Of a DNA stretch of 64,000 nt, positions 33,895-55,806 are shown in pieces. Where the stretch lies: NCBI RefSeq assembly GCF_963576545.1, contig NC_083636.1:8001856-8065855 (forward strand). The letters run 5' to 3'. The notes under the pieces were generated by a model. The model worked only from the letters and a program-made list of their open reading frames with translations, searched no databases and was not told the origin of the DNA. A program made the position numbers and the translations under genes. Every line of letters starts with the position of its first letter. Position 1 is the first letter of the stretch. The DNA is from Limanda limanda (taxonomy: Eukaryota > Chordata > Actinopteri > Pleuronectiformes > Pleuronectidae).

Positions 33895-34200
33895 TCGTGT
33901 ATATTACCGTATAATTTACATAAAGATGAACACAACATTCCGAAACATATTGTGGGGAGATCATTGAGTTAAAAAAAAGAGAAGAGCAGTGGATGAAGAC
34001 TTGAGCCTTGTTTCACACCTCGTTCCTGTTTTCATGTATCAGATCTGTTTTTTTGTAAAACAACACATTGTTTCCTGTTATGAAGATGAGAGCTGAACCT
34101 TAGTATAGAATTGTAAAACTGTTTGTTTAAAAGAAGGCAGTGATCAACCAGATCAAAAGCTTTCTTCAAATCGATGAAGATTGCTCCTGTTTATTTATTA
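33895..34200 (-). mobile_element. LINE reverse-transcriptase fragment in intron 12 of copy 1
   Basis: Minus-strand translation gives AIFIDLKKAFDLVDH (34141-34188), then GVKQGSSLHPLLFS (about 33980-34020) and LYVNYTVIY, where an active enzyme has a YADD-type motif. These are consecutive motifs of a LINE reverse transcriptase palm. Stops interrupt the frame and the catalytic Asp pair is lost, so it is dead. Confidence 0.8.
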
Positions 34201-35276
34201 TCATTAGTTAGTTTAAGTAAAGCTATAGCTGTGGAGGGATATGATAGAAATATGTATCAGTATATCATATTCTATATAAAACAGAATGTTCTTTTTAATT
34301 CTCTGCAGAATCTCACCTTTGAAACAGTTGCAGCTGTAAATGCACAGGGGGCTTTTCCCAGCACAGTTTTTCTGAAAGTAGGCAATGAAACGTTGCCCTG
34401 CACCCCAACCATCACCTTCTACCCAGAGCCCAAGTTTATCAGCTTCAATTCCAACCGTGTGGGGGACTACGTGCGCATCACCATAGAGGTAAAGAATTGT
34501 TCTCATCTTTTTATCACACATTCACAAACACGGAGCCTTAAAAAGTTCAGCGTTGGTTCTTGTTTTCATCTCAGAAAAAGGCAGACAAACTGGAGATGAT
34601 GGAAACAGAGCTGTCAGTATGGGGCGTTGATGGAGGACATCATTACCCCTGCACCATGACGGCCAAAGAAAGTCACAGGGAGACTGACACATTTGCCTGT
34701 GAAATCCAAGGCACACAGGTTGCTGAATTTCAGCTGTTAATGGTGAGTCTAAAAGTCACAGAAACAGAGCAAGCCAGATCTTATTCATATAGTTACAAAG
34801 TAGTAAACATGTATTTGTGCATTCTCAAATTTCTTTCAAATATACTGTGATAATTGCTTATTTACAGATAAAGTATGGGGACGAGACGGTAAAACTCCAA
34901 CCTAAATCATCGTTTCCGTTCATTGGGGTGCTGCTCGTTCTGTTGCCGATATCCTGCATTATCATCATCAGTGAGTACAAAAAGTCGAGCTGAGCGATTT
35001 GAGCCATGTCGTTCCAACAAGAAAACTATTTCCTCTTTTTTTATCTGTGAAATTCAACCACTTGGTTTTGACCCCCAGTGGTGGTGATGGTTAAACTAAG
35101 CAAACAGAAGAAGCTCACCGCTAAGATGAACAGTGACATGGAAAACCTGGAGCTGGACATCAGGAATGATATCAGACAAGGTCAGTCACAAAGTCCCACC
35201 CTGTGTCCGTATGCAATGAGGAAGGTGCGGATCAAGTATCAACGCTTTAATAGAAACTTCCATCCCGACAGCGTAA

Positions 35277-36239
35277 AGGCCAATTTATGCCTCTCCGTTT
35301 TTTCTATTACGGACAGATAAGACCGCCCTATCCGTCGTGAAACGCCCTCTCCGAGTGCTTCGGACAGCTTTTCGTACACGTCTGATTTTTCTAACTATCC
35401 GTCTTCATGTTAGAGACCCGACGGACCGCTCTTGGCTGTGATTGGTCCGCGAACGACATCATTTCCGTATGACGTCATTTCCGTATTTCCGGACCTCAAA
35501 CTTCCTGTTTACTTGTAGCAACAAACACGAACACAACTATGATTCTACGATTAATGTGACGTGTGTGTTAAGCCAGCGGAGTTGTCCGGCTGACGGTGGC
35601 TCATTAGAGCACTGAGGGCATGTGTGCACGGTCACATATGGTTATAACGAGCTTTCAAAACGGCGCTAGCAGGCTAGGCTAGCCACCATGCTAACTGCGG
35701 TGGTAACAGTGCAAGAACCCGCCGTCACGACTTTAATTCCACTTCTATCATGACACTGTTTCTATAATACCGTCAGGTTAGAAGCAAACACTGGATAGTA
35801 GTTAGTGCCGGGAGTCCCTGCTGACTGTGTGTGGAAGCTGGGGGGGAGCTAGGTCCGGGTAGCTTCTAGCTACATGTAGCCTCAAGCAGATTCAAGCTGT
35901 GGAATCAGCAACACAGTTCGGAAACAAGACCGGGGAACCGCTGCGCTAAGAAACGATTACATCAGCATCTTGACCCGCTGGGTGTCACTTTATTTAGTTC
36001 TGTTAGTTGCCATGGTTCAGTGTGTGGGAGGCAGGCTAACATGTAAACAGAGACACGTGGACTTCTTCTTCCCAAATGGGGTAGGCTTCTCTGAGCTCGT
36101 CTTCCGTTGCGCCACCTATGGGTTTGGCGGGGAATTGTTTTTAGACGGATAGTCGTCGGAGAAGTAAAAATCAAAAAGACTCTTTGCCCCCCGCTGAGAC
36201 CTCTCCGAGAAACGGATACGTAGAAGTATATAAGAGCCT
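35277..36239. mobile_element. Harbinger-like non-autonomous transposon
   Basis: A 963-bp insertion is flanked by TAA on both sides (35274-35276 and 36240-36242); copy 2 has a single TAA at the empty site (53048-53050). The ends begin AGGCCAATTTATGC and AGGCTCTTATATAC when read inward. A 3-bp TWA target and such ends are typical of PIF/Harbinger elements. No transposase ORF was seen. Its interior is more CpG-rich than the surroundings. Confidence 0.8.
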
Positions 36240-36822
36240 TAATCCTCTTCCTCTGTTGTTCATCTGCAGCCTTGCTTTAAACAGAATCAGACGTGTTCCT
36301 TCTGGTGCATTTACAACAATATATTCATACCCATTAGATAAATGAACAAATTGACACGAGGGTTCCTGTATGTCTTCAAGTGTTGGACAGCATTCAGCCA
36401 CTTTGTATATGAAAGTGAGGTGACATCACAATGCCCCACTTTAGCACAATGCACGTCTTAAAGAGACGGGAGTTAAAATCAAGTGTTTCAGACGTTGAGG
36501 AGGAAAAGAGGAGCTGCAGCAACGGATAGTATGAAGAAGGCGACGTGTTTGTAATTAGATGAAGACGTCCTTTTCACTGATCATTAGAGCATGTCAACAT
36601 TTTCAAGTTATTACCCCAATTCAAACGATGAACCTGAATATAGGCATAATATGTCTCCTTGAATAAGTAAGATAAGAATAGTTATAGTATAAAGTGTTGT
36701 TTTACTATCCAAACTAAAGTCAAGTATTGAAAAGTTAGTTGCAGAACCGCATCCTGTTGTGACTTCAAAATGGAAACTTGCTTCACAAGTTAGCTTTTTT
36801 TTTTATCTCACACTGCTGAGGT

Positions 36823-36961
<139 letters not shown>

Positions 36962-37291
36962 ATACTTCACAGAGGTGGTTCAATGGTCTGGCGAGGTTGA
37001 CATGCAACAACCCACAATGACTTCCCCTCAACAGTGATGTGATGGCACTAAATTAGATCTGTGAGCCTTTGCTTCTCCTGTCGCTTCCTGTGCACTTTCT
37101 CAAACGTCATCGCAGCGAAACACTAAGATTGAGTGTCTTCTATAGAAATGACTGCACGAGTTTTCTTAATATAAGAGGATAAATCTGCTACAATCTAAAG
37201 TCTTTGATGACACGTGGCCCCACCGAACATTATTTAGAAAAAAACAATGTCATTGTAAAAAGCAACTGTGTTGTAAAATGCCCTTTTCCAG

Positions 37292-37396
37292 ATTAAAGAC
37301 AAGTTGAACGAGAACGGCGCCCCCACCGAGCTGACGGAGCAACTGCACCATTTGAAAACGCAGTTTGACGGACTGAAGAGCTGCTCCTGGAGCTGA
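37292..37396 (+). pseudogene. Retained terminal plexin-C1 exon, out of phase (copy 1)
   Basis: After a good acceptor (CCCTTTTCCAG) a 34-codon frame ends in a stop. Its pattern (IKDKLNENG, then QLHHLKTQFD, then SCSWS) fits residue for residue in spacing with the C-terminus of plexin C1 as I remember it, which ends in KCKWM. It is therefore the last exon of a full-length plexin. Exon 16 ends in phase 1 while this exon opens in phase 0, so joining them reads GAT then TAA (37294-37296). The RasGAP exons that should lie between are absent. Exon 14 ends in phase 0 and could join this exon in frame. Confidence 0.75.
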
Positions 37397-37522
37397 GCTG
37401 CCTGAGCCAGGACAGGAAGGTGGCAGTCATTTGTGTGTTAAGTAGTAATTGTCAGGGTTTCCTAATTTGTCAGTGACACGTATCATGTCTGTAGTTCATT
37501 TGTGTCGAGCATATAGTGGTTA

Positions 37523-37717
37523 AAGGTTCATTGTGTAGGATCTAGTGCCATCTAGCAGTGAGGGTGGAGATTGCTACCAACTGAATACCCTATGCTATGA
37601 CCTCTTAAGCAACGAGGATTCAGGTGATGGCATACCTATCCAAAGATGATTAGGAAAAGGATTGTCTATTTAAGTTTAATGGCCATAGATTGTCCTAAAT
37701 CCTCCACAATGAATCTT
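37523..37717. mobile_element. Short inverted-repeat element (MITE), copy 1
   Basis: The left end AAGGTTCATTGTGTAGGAT and the right end, read inward as AAGATTCATTGTGGAGGAT, are inverted repeats. The family (AAGGTTCAGTGTGTAGGATT) is common in fish. It lies in the 3' UTR region and also occurs at 54258-54452, so it predates the array duplication. Confidence 0.7.
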
Positions 37718-37965
37718 CCACTGTTCACTGTTGCGATATGAAGTTAAATACACAAAGTCAAGTGTCACAAAAAGTGTTTATCGGTAATTCATAGTCTTTT
37801 ATCAATATCATTCATGTAAAGCAGGGTGGACGTGACATCCAGTCGGTATAAACATTGTGTAATTCACAGCCTGGAGTCTGTTAAACTTTTGTATCAACTC
37901 TGTGACTCAAGAGAAAAAGTATAAAAACATCATCAAATCACAGTAGCGAGACGTGTAAATGCATC

Positions 37966-37971
37966 AATAAA
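37966..37971 (+). terminator. Candidate poly-A signal, copy 1
   Basis: AATAAA lies about 570 bases after the terminal exon and before the convergent minus-strand exon. The equivalent hexamer follows copy 2 at 54705-54710. Confidence 0.5.
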
Positions 37972-38077
37972 CGTTCAAAGTATTTGGTAAAAAAACAACA
38001 CACTGTTGGTGTCTTTGACTGGAAACCTGGGCTTGTTGTATTGCAAGTTTAATGTGAAGCAGTGTAGGGGTCAGAGG

Positions 38078-38197
38078 TCAGGCTGGGGCCCGGTCAGTCT
38101 GCGCCACAGATCCCAGTTCTTCCAGCTGCAGCTGCTGGGCGCTCTCCAGATCCTGGAGCCTGCGACGCAGCAGAGACAAGTCCCTCTGGTTGAGGTC
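38078..38197 (-). CDS. Terminal exon of a convergent coiled-coil gene (possibly cep83), copy 1
   Basis: On the minus strand a strong acceptor (TGTGTTCTGCAG) opens a 39-codon frame, DLNQRDLSLLRRRL through to QTDRAPA and a stop. Its heptad-like Leu/Glu/Gln content fits the tail of a coiled-coil protein. In human and many vertebrates the gene CEP83 lies next to PLXNC1 in convergent orientation, so cep83 is a reasonable guess, but I could not confirm the sequence. No upstream exons were found between the copies. The exon here is probably a duplicated, orphaned fragment, with the functional gene to the right of the array. Confidence 0.5.
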   Translation of the reverse strand, partial: DLNQRDLSLLRRRLQDLESAQQLQLEELGSVAQTDRAPA

Positions 38198-38391
38198 CTG
38201 CAGAACACACAGGAAGAGCAAGGTGACGCTAAAACAGCCTCGACTCACACGAAGGTACGGAACCAACTCTCTGCAATTCATTGTGTTCTATCTGGTTATT
38301 ACTGTGGTCGACAAGCTGGGACACTTGTCACATTTGAACACTATACTGTACTATATCCTTGCTGTCTCAGAGCAACTTCACACTGCAATAA

Positions 38392-39810
38392 AAGTAAAAT
38401 AAATATTGGACGTCAAATCATCAGGTTTACCTGAGTCCAAATTAATGCTGCTCCATGTCTGCTGGGGGATGAAACCAAAGACATACATATATATATATAA
38501 AAGATGGACAACACGTCTTAACTTTCTCTTACTATCCAGAAAAGAAACCAAAATATCTTGGATATGAATGCTGCTGTCTCAGCTTTCAATCATAACGTTT
38601 CACCTCATTTTTATAGCATCAAATAACTAATTATAACCAAAGGTATCAGAAAAAAATTAGAACTTGAACATCAGGGTGAAAACAATTAACTTTAAATGAG
38701 AAGCAGTCAACGGGTTTTTTGATTTCATTTAGTTTTTAGTTTGTTCCAGGTCCCCGCCATTAGCATACAGGAGGCTCTTTGTTACACTGCAAGCAGTCAT
38801 GTCGTCCATCTTTTCATACAGTCTATACAGATGAATGTTTAGGCTGATTCAAAGTTGCCAACAACCAATTAATGCAGGTTAAATGGAAAAAAAAGTAAAT
38901 CACATCTCTAATTCATTTTACTGCCAAATACCATTCATCATATCTATTTACTTCTAAAACATTTGAAGGTTTAACTCATTTGGAGGAGGTCTGACACTGA
39001 AGCAGTCAGATCGGCCTTCGGAGAGCTCAACAGATCACGTGAATGACAGAGACTCAGCTTGTGCCTCTCTGAGGACAAGGGGAAGCTCCAGGCAGTGGGT
39101 AATGTGTTCATTATATGTGGAAGTGGAGGAGGATGGAGAGGGACAATGAGGAATTTCAGCTTCTCTGACAGTTTAGTGAAGCCTCAGAGCTTTTAGGATA
39201 CATGAACAGATGGACTACCTGCATCCAAAAAGTCTACATATATGGGCAAAGACTGTATATAAAGGTTTGGACAACATGTCTCCATTTCCAGAAACAGTTC
39301 CTGGTGATTTCTGCGTTGCTGATATTTCTGACTGTTGCCATCTAGACAGACAGACTTAGTTAATGTTTGATGATGATCAGCATGAGAAAGCATTTTCAAA
39401 TATGTTTCTGAGGAAATTCTTTGTACCGCGGTTTTACAAATTCTTTTAAAACACTTCTTTTGACACCCCATCTACCAAATATATTCCTGTGAGAAGAAGT
39501 TTTTATAATGACATACATTTTTAGCAAACACATGATCAAGTTGAGTTTTTAGTTGTTTGTACAGTTACTTGATCATTTCATGCTCATGACAAGACTAATT
39601 AAAGATGTTTCTCATGTCCATATTATGCAGATGAGTCAATTACAGAAAGAACAGAGACATGTGACACAGCTGATTATCTGACGCACGAAGTGTGTCACAT
39701 TGACGCGCTCAGTTCCTTTTCCTTCATCTCAAGTCGGTCAGGTTGTATCTCGCCTTTGAACAAAATTAGAGATTGTATGTGATTAACTCAATTCGATCAA
39801 ATAGAAGGAC
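38392..39810. repeat. Spacer between copies 1 and 2, homologous to segment A
   Basis: This matches 5985-6295 followed directly by 8600-9290. It contains a short element whose inverted ends read AGATGGACAACACG (near 38503) and its reverse-complement relative (near 38800). No gene was seen; the minus-strand ORF at 39193-39471 recurs with frame breaks in the other copies. Confidence 0.65.
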
Positions 39811-39975
39811 AATGCTTAATAATCAGTTTGTCTTTGTTAAGGTTGACACAAAATGCTAACACTAACATTATTGATCGATGCAGTTTACTTCCCTAACATA
39901 AAAAGAAATCAAAGATTAGGGTTATTTTTTTTTCTCTCTAAAACCACTAAGACTATAGACCTCTGATAGCAAGTT

Positions 39976-40290
39976 GACGAAAAAAGAAGATGCGTCTGAC
40001 CTTCCCAGATGCAGATGTGGACGCAGCGCTGGATGGGAGGAGGGATGTGTGCAGCTGGATGGAAGGACAGAGACCGAGCAGCAGCTCTCACTGGGATGAA
40101 TGAAGCTCTGAAACGAAGGGTCAGTGAAAATATACGTAGAGGAGCTGCTGGAGATCCCGACACTCTGCTGCCTCTGACCGGGCTGCTGCTGCATGCCGCT
40201 GCATGTCTATACCGAGGGAGACAGCGACCTCTAGCGACTGAGAGTGGAAACAAGCTCCAAGCAGGAAGGTCCTGATTCAAACAACCCTCT
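39976..40290 (-). promoter_or_regulatory. Duplicate of the candidate rerg first-exon island (unit 2)
   Basis: Nearly identical to 24155-24470, but the part with the splice donor is missing and the junction lies near GACGAAAAAAGAAGATGCG. If the original is a promoter, this is an orphan promoter placed upstream of plexin copy 2. Confidence 0.45.
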
Positions 40291-40296
40291 GTCCTT

Positions 40297-40560
40297 AAAG
40301 GGATAGTTCTATCCAAAAATGAAAATGCACTCATTATCTACTCACCACTTGGCCGATGGAGGGTTGAGGGAAGTGTTTCAGGGGTAAACGGACCAATCCA
40401 AAACAATTGAGATAAATGGTGAGCGCTTCTTTAAACATAAAAATCGAATGCCTCCATGCTGCTCCTGTGGTGTTTGTGGTGTTTAAGTGTCTGTAAGCCC
40501 CGCATTCAGATTCCACCTTTAAGTCTGGCTCCTCTCGAATCACACAGAACGCCTTAGTCT
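40297..40560. repeat. Dispersed fish repeat (TTAAAGGGATAGTTC type), unit 2
   Basis: Same family as 24468-24650, with a longer 3' part (CTCCTGTGGTGTTTGTGGTG). No coding content. Confidence 0.6.
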
Positions 40561-40752
40561 TTTGTGTAATAGCTGGCTGGATTATAAATCATTGTACATT
40601 GTATTTTTCACTAGTATGAGCATTTTTTAATTATGTGTTGATGTATGGGGCAATATACAAAACCAACTGCTGCAGAATTCTCACCTGCAGCTAAGAAACA
40701 CAAGCGATTTTACCAGCACTGTGTCTGAACACTTGCGCTGCTCCAATCAATT

Positions 40753-40962
40753 TGTCAAATTTTATTTGTATAGCCCATATTCACAAATCACAATTTGTCT
40801 CATAGGGCTTTAGCATGGTGTGACATCCTCTGTCCTTAACCCTCAGCAAGAGTAAGGAAAAACTACTAAAACCCTTTTAACAGGTAAAAAATACGTAGAA
40901 ACCTCAGAGAGCCACATGTGAGGGATCCCTCTCCCAGGACGGACAGAAGTGCAATAGATGTC
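40753..40962. repeat. Dispersed fish repeat before the relic exon, unit 2
   Basis: It starts near TTTGTCAAATTTTATTTGTA and contains CATAGGGCTTTAGCATGGTG and GGGATCCCTCTCCCAGGACG. Its end abuts relic exon 13, so it probably inserted into or next to that exon. Confidence 0.65.
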
Positions 40963-41039
40963 CACTGAAATACGCTTCTATTCGGACCCAGAGTTTACTG
41001 GTTTCACATCCACGTGGTTTCCTACTATCCACCATAGAG
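40963..41039 (+). pseudogene. Relic plexin exon 13 upstream of copy 2
   Basis: The sequence reads RFYSDPEFTGFTST and ends CACCATAGAG before GTAC. It aligns with the end of array exon 13 ([14 protein letters not shown], ending ATCACCATAGAG before GTAAAG). A frameshift breaks the second half. The wording DPEFTGF is closer to the remembered human plexin C1 (DPRFTGY) than to the array genes, which suggests an older paralogue. Confidence 0.7.
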
Positions 41040-42567
41040 GTACATTGATATTAACTTTGTCAGCTTGGTTTAAATCAGTAACTGTTTTTCTTTCAGTGTT
41101 GGTCTTCAGACGCCACCATCAGTTTCAATCCTCACTGATTCCCCTGAACCAGAATCAAACTAGCAATATTGAAATGCATCGTCAGCGTCTTTGGTCAAGG
41201 AGGCCCCCTTTAGTTTTTAAGAGGTTTGATAACATTTCGATTTGGAGCGTCCTTCTGAGAGCCGCTGTCCGTTCCTTGCTGACTAAAAACAGTTGCTGAG
41301 ATAGGTCAAGAAATAGTCCGCGTATAACACCCTGTAATACCACAGTTTTTTTACCCACGTTTTACAGATTTAACGATATTAACCAGTGCCTTTTAAAGGT
41401 GTTGGTGCCATTGAGAGCCTTTCTGACGTTGACCCTTTTTTTACAGTCTGTGTGTGAAGCCTTTTTTCCTCTGAAGTGTCATTGGTAGTTTTTTGCCTTG
41501 TGTTTAGACAACATACAGTATAGCTTAAGTTTGACTCTTGCACTGCTCAGCACATCAGTTTCACTGCAGACATTAATCCCTTGACACATTATCGCCCCTG
41601 TGACCCCTCAAGGAGGAAAGACCCTCACCAAACGAGTCCTCACTGCAGTCAGAAAAGTATGTACGGTGCGGCCTTGATTCATGCCCCGAGGATCACCTGT
41701 GTCATCAACTCCATGTTAAAATGGATGCTCTGATAAAGTGTCACATTGTTAAACAGGAGCAAATCTGGAACTGAACTCGACAAAATGAGTGAAACCTGTT
41801 AATGGCTAAATGATAAATAAAACAAATAGAAAAGTAAACTTTAAACTACATCAGGAAAACATGTGGGCGTCAGTGACAAGAACAAACTGATTCTGAAACA
41901 TGGGCATCATTCACACTAACTGGAATGGCTTTGGATTCAAACTCTTTCGGTTCACCCACAAGAGGGCAGTATACGACTCTTTAAAATATTCTGTATTTAA
42001 TGTTGCTAACTGTTTATAAGTCACTACCGCTTAATCATTTTTTTTATGATTAAGCGGTAATGCCAGTGATAAAGTAGCTGGAACTAGAATGTATACTCCC
42101 ATTGAGTCATGCTTATAATTTGATCTTATTGATTATTTGAACGTCAAAGAGGAAAAAACTTTGCAGAGCGGACATGTCATCCAGTCTCTTTTTGTTGACA
42201 TCTTCTGTGTTTCATTCTGCTCTGGTGTGGTCAGTGGGCAGTGGTGGTAGCAGCTTATCAAGTTATAAAGTACAGGGGGGGGGTGGATATCAGCAGGAGG
42301 CTGTGGTGGTCAGGAATCATCCCAGGAGCGCACGCGTCATTGGGTATATCAGACTGAAACTCTGTAGATTTGGTTTTAAACACGATTAAAGTGGGATCAA
42401 TTTAGCTGAATGAATCCAGTAATGAGTCAGAGTCATCATGTCATTGAGATAGTTGTTTTTCGTTTTCGATGCTCCCTCCCCTCCCACTTTGACCACTTCT
42501 GTTTTCTGCTGAGGCGCTGCGCTTTTACGCACGGCTCCAGTGACAGTGTGGTGGAGTGTGTGGTGCC

Positions 42568-42588
42568 ATGCAGGCCGTCAGTGTGTGA
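42568..42588 (+). promoter_or_regulatory. Upstream ORF in the 5' leader of copy 2
   Basis: The same six-codon ORF (MQAVSV) as before copy 1, ending 37 bases before the main ATG. Confidence 0.5.
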
Positions 42589-42625
42589 GGGTTTTCCCAG
42601 TTCAAGCTGCCATCGCTGCTCTAAG

Positions 42626-54029
<11,404 letters not shown>

Positions 54030-54034
<5 letters not shown>

Positions 54035-54118
54035 AGACAAGTTGAACGAGAACGGCGCCCCTACTGAGCTGATTTGAAAACGCAGTTTGAAGGACTGAAG
54101 AGCTGCTCCTGGAGCTGA
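54030..54118 (+). pseudogene. Retained terminal plexin-C1 exon, decayed (copy 2)
   Basis: Same exon as 37292-37396, but 16 bases are deleted (GAGCTG joins ATTTGAAAAC), which shifts the frame into a stop. This agrees with the exon being 3' UTR after the Asp-stop at 54030-54034, under no protein-level constraint. Confidence 0.78.
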
Positions 54119-54257
54119 GCTGCCTGAGCCACGACAGGAAGGTGGCAGGAGCCGGTAACCGTCATTTGTGTGTTAAGTAGTAATTGGCAGGGTTTCCTTA
54201 TTTGTCAGTGACACGTATCATGTCTGTAGTTCATTTGTGTCGAGCATTTACTGGTTA

Positions 54258-54452
54258 AAGGTTCATTGTGTAGGATCTAGTGCCATCTAGCAGTGAGGGT
54301 GGAGATTGCTACCAACTGAATATCCTATGCTATGACCTATTCAGTAATGAGGATTCAGGTGATTGCATAACGATCCAAAAATGATTAGGAAAAGGATTGT
54401 CTATTTAAGTTTAATGGCCATAGATTGCCTTAAATCCTCCACAATGAATCTT
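54258..54452. mobile_element. Short inverted-repeat element (MITE), copy 2
   Basis: Counterpart of 37523-37717 with the same AAGGTTCATTGTGTAGGAT end. Confidence 0.7.
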
Positions 54453-54704
54453 CCACTGTTCACTGTTGCGATATGAAGTTAAATACACAAAGTCAAAAGT
54501 GTCACAAAAAGTGTTAATCTGTAAATCATAGTCTTTTATCAATATCATTCATGTAAAGCAGGGTGGACGTGACATCAACAGTCGGTATAAACATTGTGTA
54601 ATTCACAGCCTGGAGTCTGTTCAACTTTTGTATCAACTCTGTGACTCAAAAGAAAAGGTATAAAAACATCATCAAATCAAAGTAGCGAGACGTGTAAATG
54701 CATC

Positions 54705-54710
54705 AATAAA
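54705..54710 (+). terminator. Candidate poly-A signal, copy 2
   Basis: AATAAA in the same context (TGCATCAATAAAC) as at 37966 in copy 1. Confidence 0.5.
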
Positions 54711-54816
54711 CATTCAAAGTATTTGGTAAAAAAACAAAACACTGTTGGTGTCTTTAATTGGAAACCTGGGCTTGTTGTATTGCAAGTTTAATGTGAAGCA
54801 GTGTAGGGGTCAGAGG

Positions 54817-54936
54817 TCAGGCTGGGGCCCGGTCAGTCTGCGCCACAGATCCCAGTTCTTCCAGCTGCAGCTGCTGGGCGCTCTCCAGATCCTGCAGCCT
54901 GCAACGCAGGAGAGACAAGTCCCTCTGGTTGAGGTC
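54817..54936 (-). CDS. Terminal exon of the convergent coiled-coil gene, copy 2
   Basis: The 39-codon frame and acceptor are kept from the copy at 38078-38197, with one residue change (LLRRRL to LLRCRL). No upstream exon is visible in the following spacer, so this is most likely an orphan duplicate too. See the copy 1 entry for the cep83 hypothesis. Confidence 0.48.
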   Translation of the reverse strand, partial: DLNQRDLSLLRCRLQDLESAQQLQLEELGSVAQTDRAPA

Positions 54937-55124
54937 CTGCAGAACACACAGGAAGAGCATGGTGACGCTAAAACAGCCTCGACTCACACGAAGGTACAGC
55001 ACCAACTCTCTGGAATTCATTGTGTTCTATCTGGTTATTACTGTGGTCGACAAGCTGGGACACTTGTCACATTTGAACACTATACTGTCTCGGAGCAACT
55101 TCACACTGCACTAAGTGTAAAAAT

Positions 55125-55804
55125 AAATATTGGACGTCAAATCATCAGGTTTAAAAATTAATGCTGCTCCATGTCTGCTGGGGGATGAAACCATAGACAT
55201 ATATATAAAAGATGGACAACACGTCTTAACGTTCTCTTACTATCCAGAAAAGAAACCAAAATATGAATGCTGCCGTCTCAGCTTTCAATCATAACGTTTC
55301 ACCTCATTTTTATAGCATCAAATAACTAATTATAACCAAAGGTATCAGAAAAAAATGAGAACTTGAACATCAGGGTGAAAACAATTAACTTTAAATGAGA
55401 AGCATTCAATGGGTTTTTTGATTTCTTTTAGTTTTTAGTTTGTTCCAGGTCCCGACCATTAGCATACAGGAGGCTCTTTGTTACACTGCAAGCAGTCATG
55501 TCGTCCATCTTTTCATACAGTCTATACAGATGAATGTTTAGGCTGATTCAAAGTTGCCAACAACCAATTAATGCAGGTTAAATGAAAAAAAAAAGTAAAT
55601 CACATCTCTAATTCATTTTACTGCCAAATACCATTCATCATATCTATTTACTTCTAAAACATTTGAAGGTTTAACTCATTTGGAGGAGGTCTGACACTGA
55701 AGCAGTCAGATCGGCCTTCAGAGAGCTCAACAGAGCTCATAGACTCAACTTGTGCCTCTCTGAGGACAAGGGGAAGCTCCAGGCAGCAGGTAATGTGTTC
55801 ATTA
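55125..55804. repeat. Spacer after copy 2, left part (segment A)
   Basis: Homologous to 38392-39110 and to 5985-6295 plus 8600-8720. It is interrupted on the right by the Tc1-type element. Confidence 0.65.
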
Positions 55805-55806
55805 TA

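Noticed and set aside
35962..36174. ORFs inside the Harbinger-like element
   Set aside because: They are short, on both strands, and do not resemble Harbinger transposase or its Myb-like partner.
39193..39471. Minus-strand ORF of 92 codons, recurring at 57443-57736
   Set aside because: It lies in segment A repeat sequence, carries frame differences between copies, and matches no family.
42410..42625. In-frame N-terminal extension of 72 codons on plexin copy 2
   Set aside because: Copy 3 breaks this frame by one base in the leader, the extension has no signal peptide, and the ATG at 42626 begins a typical signal peptide in all three copies.
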